A DNA stretch of 64,000 bases from Anoplolepis gracilipes (GCF_047496725.1 NC_132971.1:12095501-12159500), one strand, 5' to 3'; shown: positions 23,466 to 36,250, numbered from the stretch's first letter. Program-made: numbers and translations. The notes: generated from the sequence alone by a model not told the origin.

Positions 23466-25260
23466 TCAATATATACATATATGTGTAAAATATAAAATAC
23501 ATACTTTTTAGAAATATTTTCTAAGAACATAATTATATGGCCATTGGATATTTAAAATAAGACATTTTGTCGAAGATATAATTTACATACAGTATCTTGA
23601 AATAAATATTTAAAAGTTTATTTAATATACATAACCAGGATCTTAATCTATAAATATTTAAGGAGATTAGTTAGTTATATCAAAATAGTAAGAATCATAT
23701 GCAATTTTTGTAAAACGTTATTGGCAGAGTAATGCATCAATTGTTTAAATTTCAAGTAATTCAATTATTTAGTTTTGAGAAATTTAATTTTAAAGAGTCT
23801 TATACTTACATGGATGCTTATAAGCGTTATTAAATATGATAGAAGAATAAAATATCAAAATTCATTATAAATAATATCTTGATCTCCATATAAAGAAAAT
23901 TTTGTAAAATGAATAAAAAAGAAAATTCATAGAATAACGTCAAAATATAGTATTTTTCATGACATTAATCATTTGTGATACTAGAATCGTTTGCGTCACT
24001 TTCATTAAGAATACCTTGTTTCATTTTATTTCTCTACAAAAGTTTCTTTGTAAAAGTTCCTTTATAAAAGTTTCTTTAAACATCTTCTTAATTTTTTTGT
24101 GTAATTAAAGAAAAATATATAATCATAATAAAACCGATAAATAAAATGAAACATTAATAAAACATGAAAATAAGACTTGTAGAAATGGAAAATCAGAAAT
24201 GGTTAATATTTTTGACATAATAATATTATAATAATATTATTTATAGAGATAAATATTAATAATATTAGTGTATTGTAATATTATTGTAATTAATAATATT
24301 ATGTAAACTTCACTATCTGTATCTTTTTCTAATGTTGTACTATTCGTTGTAGACGTACACGTTACCTTCATAGACTCGCTGTCCTCTGTGATTTTTTCCT
24401 ATTGGCTAACCATTCCAAGAAAGAGTTCCCTGTTTTTCTCTAGTTTCCCTAAATACTAGTGATACAAGTAAAAAAGCAACAAAGGTTTTTCGAAAAAATA
24501 CAGATTACAATAATAATATTTTAAAATTGTACCTATTTGGTCAGTACAGGTATAGAGTTTAATATTATAATATAGGGTTTCGGTCAGTAAAGATGATTTT
24601 GAATATAAGAATTTATTATATATGTAAATATTGATCATAAAAAAGCATGCTGTTTATTCATATTTATAACTCTAGAATAATTCTAGAAGATATTTTCGTG
24701 ATTTTAACATGACGCGAGCGTTTTGCGAGCGATGCAGCACACGCGGCTTGCTTTTATTCCGTACTTGATATTATGACTTTCACGTCGAAGAGCTTTGACT
24801 TAAACACGGATCTACGAATTTATTGTCGCCAGCTGTGAACGGCAAATCACCTTGCCATAAATTACGACAAATGTTGCATCGCAGAAATATATAAATTTGT
24901 TTAATAATATAACATGTGATATATACTTTTTATTATCTAATTTAATTAAACACAATCTCTGTACGACGTGCCATCAGATTATAATCAAATTGCTATTTTA
25001 TTAATAAAACAATTTTATTATTTTAAAACACATCTTTTGAAAGTAAAGCAACAACGTGATCTGCGTTCAAAAGATTGAAATTTTTATTTTTTATTGATTA
25101 ATTTTCTAGTGTCTTTAATATATAAAAAAAGAATTTAGTTTTTAAAGTTTCTGAAGAAAATTATTAATGTAATATGATTTTTTTAGCAAGTAAATTAGTC
25201 TTCAAATAATATATATAAATACGACTTTGTAAGTAAAAACACAATTTTGAAATTTCGCAG

Positions 25261-25756
25261 GCCATTCAGAGCTAACGCCGGATGGTATAGTCATAAAAAT
25301 AAAATTTTTTTACGTCTCTCCAGGTGAGTAAAGGGGGATCTATTTAAAATCTCAAGTATAGGAAATTTAATTTAATTTTGTTAGTATAAGACCAAGAAGT
25401 TTTTTGTAAATTAGTCGTGTAACTTTTATTAAATATCTTCAATGCTAATGTTTGTTATCAAATCAAGCAAATAACAATAAGTTATCGTTAAAATAATAAC
25501 GTAAAAGCAAACATTAATGCTTTTTGTCAAAACTTTTGACGAACTTTAACAACGACTTGCACCTTTTGACACGTTAGCGTGATCTCACCGCACTTTGAAC
25601 TTTTTCAGGAAGGATTTCCATAATTCGCCAGCGCGGACGTATAAAGTTGACCGTCCGACCGCTTAAAACCTCGACGAAGAAACTTATTCGAGCAACGAGC
25701 GAAGACGCGTCGCGCATATATTAGACGAGACTGTTTGCGACGCTGCGCTTTTTCCG
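25261..25756 (+). other. Two candidate exons of an unrecognised transcript
   Basis: 25261-25323 lies between an AG acceptor and a strong GTGAGT donor. 25609-25756 lies between TTTTTCAG and GTAAGT. Joined in phase 1 they read through HSELTPDGIVIKIKFFYVSP and then ISIIRQRGRIKLTVRPLKTS to a TAG at 25722-25724. No upstream start exon was found and the first acceptor has a poor pyrimidine tract. They may equally be non-coding 5' exons of a downstream gene. Confidence 0.3.
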
Positions 25757-25877
25757 GTAAGTTATACCTTATTCTTATGAATTTTCCGACAAAGAAAATG
25801 TTACGCATGCATTTAATATCGAATACTTTTTCCATCAAGATTAAGACGACATTGCACCATGTGTGCTTGTTGTATAT

Positions 25878-25957
25878 AAACAGAACATTTATTTTAAATG
25901 TTTATTTCATATAATGTGTATTATATGAAATAAACATTTAAAATAAATGTTCTGTTT
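25878..25957. repeat. Perfect hairpin with 37-bp arms
   Basis: Arms 25878-25914 and 25921-25957 are exact reverse complements around the 6-base loop TGTGTA. Confidence 0.97.
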
Positions 25958-26614
25958 AGTCAATACGCATTTAATGTTCAAGGTAAAACAATAGTACCAT
26001 ATCTAAAAATTCCTTGTTATTCTGTTACGTGCTTGTTAAAATAATTAATAATTATAATTACAAATTTAGAAAAATTGTAATTAATATAATTAATTAATGT
26101 AAGAAACCTTTATTATCAAAAAATTTATTTCTTTAACATGGATAGTAAAATATTTGAAATTATTAATACGTATGACGAAATTTGTAAACTGATGTTAGAT
26201 TGCAAAACAAAAATTTTATTTTATAACATAATATATGACATATGATATATATGATAAATTATATAGTAAATTTTTATATTAGGATCCTCACCTTTGATTT
26301 GATTCAGAATTTGCATAAAATTTTCTTTTCACTTAGAATTAACAGATATAATATTTTAAAGTTGAGGGAAAATATCGTTTAGAAATTATATTAGAAAACT
26401 ATATACTATGTATATCTAAAAAATTAAAACTCATGAGCTTTGTCTCTCCATCTGCACTTCCTTTTCGAAAAAGAGAACCACAAATTTGATAACTTAACTC
26501 AATCTAATCCTATTTTTATTTATTTATTTTGCTTTTGTAAATATTTTAGTAATGTGTTATTACATATGTTACTTATCATATACAGAAAGCATAAAACTAT
26601 AGAGACTAAACACA

Positions 26615-26880
26615 TAGACTTAAAAGACAGACTGCGTGTTCCGTGTAAAGGGCTGACGTCAATATTAGAAAAAGAGAGCAATAACGTAAGTCTTTGTTCT
26701 TTTTCTAACCATAGACTGTTAGGCTATGGTTAAAAGAGGTCTATGTTAAAAAATTTAGTCTATGGTTAAAACCATAGACTGTTAGTCTATAGTTAAAAAG
26801 AGACACAAAGACTTATGTTAATTTTTTCTAATGTTGAAATCAACCTTTTCCCGAAACGCACAGTCTATCTTTTAAATCTA
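26615..26880. mobile_element. Fold-back element, about 266 bp
   Basis: Imperfect inverted ends (AGACTTAAAAGACAGACTG on the left; reverse complement of the right AGATTTAAAAGATAGACTG) enclose inner repeats of CCATAGACTGTTAG and CATAAGTCTTTG type. Confidence 0.75.
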
Positions 26881-27176
26881 TAATTAAACATTTTAGATTG
26901 GATTTGCTTACATTTTTTGCAGGTGGAATGCAGAGAATGGAGCAGAGTTCCTCTTCACCCGTTTATTTAAGACTCAAATGATTACATATATGTAAAGAGC
27001 GATTTAATATGTACACTTTTATTATAAAATGTCATTTAATTACTTTCCTGAAGGATAACATATTATTTGCTAGGTTTAAAAATATCGTAACTCTTAATTT
27101 TAAGCTGAAAGAGAGCTCCATATAAGTTTCAAGTCAAATCAGAGGTGAAAACTCTAATATAGAAAATCATATACAG

Positions 27177-27576
27177 GATCCGCTTATTCTGTAACCAATT
27201 GATTTTTGTCAAAAATGCCGATGTCAATATTATTTTCAAAAGATCTGTATAATTGGCACATTTAATAAAATAAATCTTTCTCTACATTGTAAATTTTCAA
27301 TTTTTTTATATACACAATTTCTAAATGCGATTTTTCGAAAAATATTCATTTGAATTAAAAAAAAAAATTCGTTGTGAAGAATCAAAATATTTTTGAAATA
27401 ATATATTATTTGACACCCTTTGTTATTTAAGATTATTTTGGGGGATAGCTACTCCAATTAATGGGATAAAGTAATATAGTTAAATTTATCACAATCATAC
27501 AACCTCTTTAAAAACAATATTGACATATATCGGTATTTTTGACAAAAATCAATTGGTTACAGAATAACCAGGATAG
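27177..27576. mobile_element. MITE-like element, about 400 bp
   Basis: Long terminal inverted repeats: both ends carry TTATTCTGTAACCAATTGAT and TTTTTGTCAAAAAT in opposite orientation (near 27184-27220 and 27530-27566). No ORF inside. Confidence 0.8.
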
Positions 27577-28024
27577 AAAGTTTTCGTTGACAGACTGTAT
27601 ATTATGGCTACGTTTAAAGGGCTCCTAAAGCTGTTCTATATTATCGATCAAAATCTAATCTGACGTAACAATATATTTGCTTAATATAACAGTTTTGCAA
27701 TTTATACATAAAGAATATTTGTGAATTTTTAAAAATGAGCTTAGAAACCTAAAAAAAACATTTCAGTCTATAAGTTATTGTAGACATCGGACTGACCAAT
27801 GTTTATAACAAAGTATGTGTAATGCCAAATAAAATGCGCTCTATAATGCGTGCAAAAATATTGCGCCCGAGAGTGGCGAGGAAAATTGTCTACGCAATTT
27901 TTGAAATCTCTCTTTCTTTTAAAATTCGTCCTTTGCGTTTATTTGTGAGATGTCGCGCGTGTCAAGTGGATCGTAGCTTCTTGTGACCCGCATCTTTTTT
28001 GCGTTATTTTTTCGTCGTAATATA

Positions 28025-28347
28025 ATAAAGTGCGCGTCGCGTGTGATTAACATCGGGGAGGGTCGAGTAAACTGTCACGCGATCATAATTGTGTTTTCGG
28101 ATTTCAGACATCACCCAGTAAACACAAAGCAACAGTAATGTAACATCAATGTTATAATTTCTCATTCAACAATGTAATTACAATATAACATGCTTGTATA
28201 TAACATTTATATTGTTGAGTGGAAAATTATAACATTGGCGTTACATTACTGTTGCTTTGTGTTTACTGGGCACGGGTTACTGATGAATCGTATCTTTTTC
28301 GTCGTTATTCCTTCGTTATAACGTGATAAAGTGCGCGTCGCGTGTGA
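28025..28347. repeat. Direct duplication flanking the 157-bp MITE
   Basis: 28025-28046 and 28326-28347 are identical over 22 bp (core AAGTGCGCGTCGCGTGTGA), and about 50 bp upstream of each is also similar. Confidence 0.75.
28114..28270. mobile_element. MITE with CCCAGTAAACACAAAG ends (157 bp)
   Basis: Near-perfect terminal inverted repeats of about 60 bp starting CCCAGTAAACACAAAGCAAC, so nearly the whole element folds into one hairpin. It is inserted between two diverged direct copies of a CpG-rich segment. Confidence 0.9.
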
Positions 28348-28583
28348 CGTCACACTGAGAGTGAGGTATTGCGCAATCGTGTCATATTCTGATTAACAGT
28401 GCGTGTGTGATCGTAACTATGTATCCGTGAATAAATATTGTGTACCAGTAACAATTTAGAAGTAAAAAAAATAACAGCTATGATGTTACTATTAATTACT
28501 TAATAGTAAATTATTTGTCTTTTGCGTAATTAATCGTTTATTGTTATAATAATCGCATCGCAAATCTTTTCATCTATGCGTTT

Positions 28584-28588
<5 letters not shown>

Positions 28589-28627
<39 letters not shown>
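28589..28627. repeat. (TA)n microsatellite
   Basis: Uninterrupted TA units. Confidence 0.95.
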
Positions 28628-28631
<4 letters not shown>

Positions 28632-29158
28632 TTACGTTAAGAAATACTTAAAATAATTTTATATTAAATACTTGTAACTTAATATATAGATTTTTGTATC
28701 TGTATATGTATAATATATGTAAGATTTTTAATATTTGAACAAATTATAATTACTTAGATTATTTATTTTAAAAATTTAGATTTTTATTTATCAAATGTAT
28801 TGTTTATAAGGTTAAATTTACAAACAAAATTTTCGGAAATTATGTAAGTAGTTTATTTAATATCTACTTTAAAAAAAGACAAATAAAAAATTTAATAATG
28901 CAATAATTATTTGTTAAAATTTTAAATATTTTTAATAATTTGTATTATAGATGTATAATTTGAATAAGTTTACAGATATCAATGTGTTACAATTCTGCCG
29001 TATCGTATCTCGGAAGGTAAATGTTAAATTATTTTTTATTTTATAACGTAAAATAGTACATGAGATGATAATGAATTGTCTTAAAATTTTGAGTTTGTAT
29101 GAGAACATTTTCAACTGCATTGTAATAGCTTATTTTATTTTCGCTTATTTCATACACG

Positions 29159-29488
29159 CACGGTAAAAAACATTTTGTATTTTTGTTGAAATTTTCTCGT
29201 GTAGAAATTTTTGTGTTAAATTTTTTACATACTTTTATGTTAATATAACATACTGTCGTTATGTTATTTTAACTTTTCTGCATTGAGTTAATATTCACCG
29301 TTTCTAAGATCATTAAAACAACACAACAAGTAAATCTTGCACTAATTCACATTTTTCTGTTAATTTTTTACATATTATTTTTGTTATTTGTTTACATATT
29401 TGCCTTCTGTTAAATTAACATTGAAATTAGAGTGGATAAATTGGGACATGAGTAATGTGTTAAATTTAACACAAAATTTTTTACCGTG
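29159..29488. mobile_element. MITE with CACGGTAAAAAA ends (about 330 bp)
   Basis: Starts CACGGTAAAAAACATTTTG and ends ACAAAATTTTTTACCGTG. No coding capacity, and no clear target-site duplication. Confidence 0.75.
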
Positions 29489-29540
29489 TACGTATATATT
29501 TACACTGATTATATATTTTGATGATATATTGTTTCAACCA

Positions 29541-30299
29541 TGCGCTGATGAATTATCGCGTGAGTCGAGTCGAGTCAGTCATCAACGTAGTTACAAACGG
29601 AAATATACTTGCGCGTCGATTCAATTCCGGCCTATCGGCATCTACATCGGTGACGGTATCGGTAGCAGTGTGACGCCAGTCAGCAGGTGCGCGAAATATT
29701 TCCGAGATGAACACGCGCGCCGCGACTATCGTAACATGCGCGTTAAACGTACGCTTCTATCCCGAACTACCATGGTGATGCACGAGAGTACGACAGAGAG
29801 AGAGAGAGAGAAGGAGAGGGAGAGGATGGAGGATGCTCGCGGTGGTGGCGGAAGTCGCAACAGAGGGAGGGTGAAACGAGAGCAAGAGCGAGAGCGCTGT
29901 AATGCATCGAGGGAAGGGCGAGGGATGGCTGGGGTGGCTGCTGGTTAAAGGGGTCCACGAACGAAGGAGAGAGGGAGAGAAAGGAGAGGAGAACAGAGGG
30001 TGGGAGTGAGTGAGTGGGGAAAGAGAAAGGACGAGAGAGGGATGCTGGGGCGGTTCAGGCGAGACCGAGTTCACGCCAAGTAGTACGGACGGCAGTTTGT
30101 GTCAGACTACGGAGCTCGGAAGATGCTCCCGGTTGTTCACGAGACGGGTGGACCACCCTCGTCGCGACGACGGTGTCGCGCCATCGCGGTCTCCTCCGAT
30201 ATTTCCCTCGCGTCGGCCGTCCCCGGGGAAGCCGAAAGGAACGCGGGAAAAAATAACAGCGGTGCCGGTAGGATCAGCAGACCAACATCTACTGCCACG
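29541..30299 (+). promoter_or_regulatory. GC-rich 5' region of the signal-peptide gene
   Basis: A sharp change to GC-rich sequence, with GA-rich purine tracts (29797-29830 and 29960-30030) and initiator-like TCAGTC near 29576 and 29683. Open frames here are GA-rich and low in complexity. An ATG at 30123 is in frame with the start at 30300, giving a possible 59-residue extension rich in Arg and Ser. I read the region as promoter plus 5' UTR. Confidence 0.5.
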
Positions 30300-30369
30300 A
30301 TGATGACTATGGCCTTAACCGTCCTCTTGATCCTGGTGCCCGCGGTGTTTTCAGACAAGATTTCCATCG
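30300..30369 (+). CDS. First coding exon, signal peptide; possibly an AMPA/kainate-type glutamate receptor
   Basis: ATG at 30300 in the context CACGATGATG starts MMTMALTVLLILVPAVFS, a good signal peptide, followed by DKISI and a donor GTGAGT at 30370 (phase 1). The mature start DKISI(G) resembles insect AMPA-type glutamate receptor subunits, where it leads into an amino-terminal ligand-binding domain, but five residues are too few for a firm call. I prefer the 30300 ATG over the in-frame one at 30123 because it puts the hydrophobic segment at the N terminus. No following exon was found in the window. Confidence 0.5.
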
Positions 30370-32121
30370 GTGAGTGTTGTTTGTGCGTTGTACATATCGT
30401 TGTACGTATCGCTTATACACGACGCTCCCTCCCCTTCTTCCGGGTCTTCCGGATGGTACTGAGCTTACATAGCTATAGATGTTTCGCGAGAGACGCGCCG
30501 GAGTCGAGTGCTCGCCGGGCTCAACCTCCTCGTCGAGCACGTCTACCATCGGCGGAAGGGTTACTGAACTCGCAGGTGTATATAGCCGCCGTACGCAAAC
30601 ATACCGTTCTCGCTTATGTATTCTAAATACCTAGAGTAGTATATTCCATCAATAATATCAGCTTCTCCTTCGATGTGCAACGTCACGTCGATTGCGATTT
30701 CTTGAAAAAAGTGCGCTAAAATAAATAGCTCCACATATATACAATCGCGATTGCTACTTCGTCAACGCCATTAAAATGTGCATAATGTGCTATCTCGATC
30801 AAAATGTGCATAATGAAAATGTTCGAATGGTATTTCACGTTTTAATTGCGCGACATTTTAATATTTCAGATATTTTTTTATGCGTCAAATAAATAAACAC
30901 ATTTATCGCAGGAAACTGAGAGAATAATAAAACAGAGTAGAATTCTGTCTACCAAATGATATAATAATCAAATGAACGTTTCCTATTTCACACGTTGTTT
31001 ACCTAGTTTGAGTATCGATATCGTCATGGTATGAAAACACATGCTAGGTATAACACGAGTATAGTTAAAATCCATTTTTTTAAATCCAATATTCTCTCTA
31101 TGTTTTGTTCATCGTTACTCTTGTTCATGAAAAGAGAAAACAAATAAAAATATTTTAAGCTGATTATTTTAAAGAATTTTCGAATTAGTATACTTAATAT
31201 TTTTATTGCATCATATCATATATCATATGTATTATATATGAGAATGATATAAATTTAATAGCCGTGTTTTATGCAAAGCTATTAGATAACAGTTGTATCA
31301 GAGAATAATTTACAACGTATGTTTTTGTTCAATATGTGGCATTTCCATAAATTAAGTAACTGATTTATTTTAGTTATTGAATTTTTCAAATGTTCTATTT
31401 GTGGTTTGTAAAAATTTCTTTCTTAATGATTTATACGGTTATATTATTCTCAATTGTTTTATATCTATTCTGATTTATATTTATTCTGATATTTACATAT
31501 TTTTATGTAAAAAAAATCTGCTTTATATATTCTTTTCAAAATGTATCTGCAATTTTATCAAAGAATCTGCTAAAAATATATTATGATAGAATTAATTAAA
31601 TATGAAAGCTTTAAATTCTTCTGTTTAAAAGAGAAATTTAAATAGAGAACTAAAGAAATATTGCTCGTCTCTGTCATTGTTTTTAAAAATCTCTTGCGGG
31701 GCAATATAAATTGCTCCTTTACGTAGATGATTTAGTTCTAACGAATGCGGTTTCAATCGATCTCTTTTTACAATCTAAAAATGGGAAGATATAAGGAAGT
31801 AAGAAAGCAAAGAGCGCGTAAAAAGGAAAGACGAGAACGATTGCTAAAGTTTCTCATTGGAAGAATTGGACTTTCACATATCATAGCGATCTCGAACGCT
31901 GACTTTCACGTACAAAAGTTTTTTCCTCCAGGCAGCAGCTAAAATTTATAGAAAAAAAATGTAACACGTTTTTACAAGCGTCCAAAACGATATTCGAAAA
32001 ATATACAAATGGCATAAATATTGCTGGGCGCAGTTTGCCCCGTTCTGATAAATATTGGAAGCTTACAAAACATTTTTTTTTCATCGTCAATAACATCGTT
32101 GAATATTTAACTTTTTACGTA

Positions 32122-32124
<3 letters not shown>

Positions 32125-32159
<35 letters not shown>
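32125..32159. repeat. (GT)n microsatellite
   Basis: Uninterrupted GT units. Confidence 0.95.
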
Positions 32160-32160
<1 letters not shown>

Positions 32161-32781
32161 AATACGCTTATTTATATTTCAACATACTATCCGTGTAAAT
32201 ATTGTCGAGGTTCGCATCATTATCAATATTATAGATACAAACATTTTATATTTTTCGCGACCCCGCCTGTTTTCGATGGATATGATATTACGATATTTGA
32301 TGTGTACTCAACATGGTCGCGTTACGTTCAGCGGAATATATCGACACGTCGAGATTGCAATACGCATATGTATTATTATACATAGTAATAGCGGTTAATC
32401 AATTGATTGTAGCAACGCGCTTGTGTTTGAAATACTTGAGCGTATAAATACTCGATATTTTTAATTCGATATACCGCTAGATCTCTGTAACAGCTTACAT
32501 TCTATTATCGTGCATTATCTTTCGTAGCCGAAAATTAATATCATCCATGTTAATCGATCAGTTTGCATTGTGAAACCATCGTTTAGTATTTAATACTGGA
32601 ATTACAATCGGATGAATATTTACACGACTTATCTGTAAACTTCACTTTGTAATGTTAAAATAATTAACCGCTATAAAGTAAATCATTTATTATACGGAAG
32701 TTAACATATCGCAAAAACAGAATTTATGATACTCGTAAAACTCATATAATAAATGGAGATGTTATTTTTAAAAAATATCAC

Positions 32782-32782
<1 letters not shown>

Positions 32783-32836
<54 letters not shown>
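32783..32836. repeat. (GT)n microsatellite
   Basis: About 26 uninterrupted GT units, the longest GT tract in the window. Confidence 0.95.
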
Positions 32837-32840
<4 letters not shown>

Positions 32841-33321
32841 GTATGTGGACACAGTTTTTGAACATAAAGCAGCCACGTGGAAATAACGTTATTGAAATAA
32901 TATCGTAACAAATGAAGCGGTGCAATTTAATCGATTCTATAAATGTGCATCTGCTCGCTCGTGCTCGAAAATCGAAGCGTATTGTAATTAAATCGCGCCA
33001 TCAAAAAGCGTTTAGCGCGGTCCGTATGAATTGTGCAAAACATTACTGCCCCGATGGATTACCGCGCTCGCGAACGTTTGCCGTCGTTCTTTCGTTCCTC
33101 ATGAAATATTCCGCCTCTCACCAGGTTCGCCGACGTTCTCGTTCTCTTCCTTTCTTCACCGTTGGCTCTTTCGTCGATCAAAAATCCTTCGACAAAGTCC
33201 ATCACTTGTAAAACGATGAACGATGCTCGTTTAAAAGCTTGACAGATTATCGTCATTGCCGATTTTAACGGACGTGAATGGTAGCCCAAATAGAAAGAGA
33301 AATAGAGAAACTAGTGGAAAA

Positions 33322-33326
<5 letters not shown>

Positions 33327-33368
<42 letters not shown>
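33327..33368. repeat. (GA)n microsatellite
   Basis: GA tract with an AAAG interruption, inside a purine-rich stretch of about 33290-33440. Confidence 0.9.
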
Positions 33369-33369
<1 letters not shown>

Positions 33370-33751
33370 GGCACATATATAGGGAAAGTATGTTAAAGAA
33401 GAAGAAAGAGGAAGACAACAAAGATATAGAAGGGTATTGGGGAAGCACGTTGAGTGAGCAGAGAATAATGAATGTCTATAGAAATGACGGCATCTCTCTT
33501 CTGCGGTTATGTGAAAAACTGATGGATAAGTCGAAAAGACGAGGAGGAAAGTTGTGACAGACAGGAGACGATTGTAATATTGTGACACATGGGGATGAAT
33601 ATGATACACTATAAGAGGATTCGTTGTGAAACTTTGTGTTTAAAATGCGCTGCGCGCACGTGGTTCTCATACTTCGAAAATACTACGTAGCGATATATTT
33701 TTGACGGAATTATATATATGTATACGCGAAAGAGATAATAAAAACATATCG

Positions 33752-33773
33752 AAGAGAGAGAGAGAGAGAGAGA
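33752..33773. repeat. (GA)n microsatellite
   Basis: Short GA tract. Confidence 0.9.
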
Positions 33774-34879
33774 AAAGTAGGCGGTTGACCCCAATTTATG
33801 ACGCATCGGGTATCAACGCTCTAGTTAACATCAGTGCGATGCACACGAGCCGTTGGCGCGTTTTTTCATTAAAGCTGTAAAATTAATGCGCACGCAAGCG
33901 TACATTCGTAAAAGCGAGTTTTAGATTTTGTTTTTCGCGTTTAAAACCGCGGGACTATAAAGTAATACTAAAATAGTACCGAGCAATTGTGCTCTCGCAA
34001 ACAATTATTTTTCGCTCAAACGAGTGAGAACGAAACACGATTCCCATATAATTTTTTCGAAAACATAATATTTCAGTGTAATACAAAAAGTGATATAAAT
34101 AATAGTAGAAAAATTTTGAAGATAATTGCAATATCATGTATGATAACGATTGAAGTTTCGGACAATGGAACGCACACTCGCGGAATTTAAAATATTCCTA
34201 ATTTGCGTAACGCATTTTTGTCTGCACGTTTATTTATAGCAGTATTAATTGACATCTCTGTGTCACTGAATATTTTATCAAAGTATATTTTCCATGGTAT
34301 ACTTGGAAAAGAAAATAAGTTTCTCACGTTGGACAAGCATTACGGTAGTACTTATATTTAATGTAAAAGGATTAATTAAAGACTTTTTTTAGCTATATAA
34401 TTGGCAGACAGTATTAGTTTTTTTCTACCAATTAAGGCTTGGTTATTAATATTTTTGCGATGTAAAAGAATTTTCAGAAAATTCATGTAATCGATGTCAT
34501 ATTTCGAGTCATATTTTGCATATATATTTTCAAAGATCTTTAAGAAAAGATGAGAGAAAAATATACAGAAAATTCCTATCCATAAAAATTGTTAATCACG
34601 CAATATTCTCAAAATGGAAATCTTTCTTCTCACATTTCTTTTTTTGTATCTAATACACTTCGTTTGGATTTAATTTTAAAAGCCCTGCAAAAATACATAA
34701 GTGCATTGATATTCTCTTCTTATCGAAAAGCATTATAAAATTATTCCTTGACAATTATTATTAATATTTAAAGCTGATATTAAATAAGCTTATTTTTAGT
34801 CAAACTTTTATGTTTTTCTGAGTGAAATAAATTACTGGAGACCGGGTGCATGTGTATATATGCAAATAATATATTTCTG

Positions 34880-35286
34880 TAAATGGAGATTATTAAAAGA
34901 TTTAATCGAGTGACAGCGAGTACTCGGCGGAACTCTAAGCGTTCTTGGTATGTGATTGATATATGCCCAGAATGCGCGTCCACTGGCCGTATCATGGTGC
35001 ACGGTTGAAGATACCGGCGTGTGATGCCTTTGTGAAGGAAGGCAAGGGCATCTACCACTTAAGCAGACCCGTCGGTCGCCTAATACGATTAATAGCACGA
35101 TGCTGCCAGACAAGGGAGACAGGACCGTGTACTCGTAGCCTTTCCATCGCTGGTGCCTTGCCGCGCACGCTGTCGAAGAATTTGCCTTCCGTTGCCAGAA
35201 GCCGACAGATAGGAAGGCGAAATCGAATTTTCGTACGTCCGAGGTATTGCGCTTAAGTTAAAATGAGAGTCAGAGAGAAAGAGAAG

Positions 35287-35317
<31 letters not shown>

Positions 35318-36250
35318 GGAATTCTTGCCGCTGCACCGTCGAAGGATCCGCTACCGCTGTTTGAGTACAGCGAATGATTTAATGGTCAAACGGCCGAAAT
35401 GAGTTCTCAAAACTATGCAGGCAATTTTCTTACATCTCGATATACGTCAGAAAAAAGTTATTTTATTTAATCACGACTTATTATGCATATTTCGCTGCAA
35501 CGCGATTCTTTTTTGTTACCAAAGTGCACTTTTGAAACTTTGTTAAAAGTCAAGATATATTAAAAAGTATAATTTTTTTTTTTTTTTTTAAATCTGAAAC
35601 ATGTGTATTTAGTTTTTCAGTTGACCTATTTATATATACTTACATATCCGAAAAATATATAAAAATTAAATACAGAGAGTGCGCGAGGGATGAATTAGCG
35701 TCAACGTTTGCGTGGCAAGAATTCCCTATTATCCTTATTACGACTATCGGTACAAAGGAGAGGCGTTCGACGCTGGGACGTTGAAACGTCGGAATGTCTC
35801 ATGCATGGTGCATCCGACTGCCAATTTATTGTTCGCATAATCGTGCGCAATCGTGGGCCACGTTATTCGAACGGTCGTGTAATGCCAGGCCGAGCTGCAC
35901 TGTGTTTCTATAATTGATGCATTGCCCTCCCTATTATAGAATGACAAAACCGCCGGTTTGCATACGGTCATCGACGTGAAATTTCGCCGGGGTCGAACAC
36001 GACCAAACGCGCCACTACCCTCCCTCCGGCGGTATGCTCCCTCTTCCCCCCCCCCCTCCCGCTCTCTTCCCGTATACCGATCTGCGAATCGTGCCCTAAA
36101 GCACACACCATCGGTATTCGCGCACAGGAGCCTTCGCATTCTGTGTGTTAAAGCTATTAATATAGAAATTCGAGTCCGCGAATTTGCGAAATTTACCGCG
36201 GCTGAAGATTCCGCGGTTTCATTTCTACGGCGCAATCTCGCGCGTTTTGG
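34880..36250. other. Intronic GC-rich islands
   Basis: Two GC-rich, CpG-containing islands (about 34890-35400 and 35690-36250) separated by AT-rich DNA; a GA tract lies at 35288-35313. Open frames on both strands are unrecognised and overlap one another. Possible conserved non-coding DNA. Confidence 0.35.

Larger units (their letters stand above)
22696..25260. other. AT-rich intergenic stretch
   Basis: No exon supported. It contains a fold-back element, a TA microsatellite, many A/T repeats around 24220-24300 and one GC-richer patch at about 24700-24880. A CCAAT-type motif (ATTGGCTAACC) occurs near 24400 with no gene recognised beside it. Confidence 0.5.
25958..29540. other. Intergenic stretch rich in short inverted-repeat elements
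   Basis: Contains four separate fold-back or MITE-like elements (listed), a TA microsatellite and a GC-richer section at 27830-28440. No coding exon supported. Confidence 0.55.

Noticed and set aside
29388..30074. Long open frames on both strands in the region before the signal-peptide exon.
   Set aside because: They are translations of GA/CT-rich sequence (Arg/Glu or Ser/Pro/Leu repeats) with no domain or splice support.
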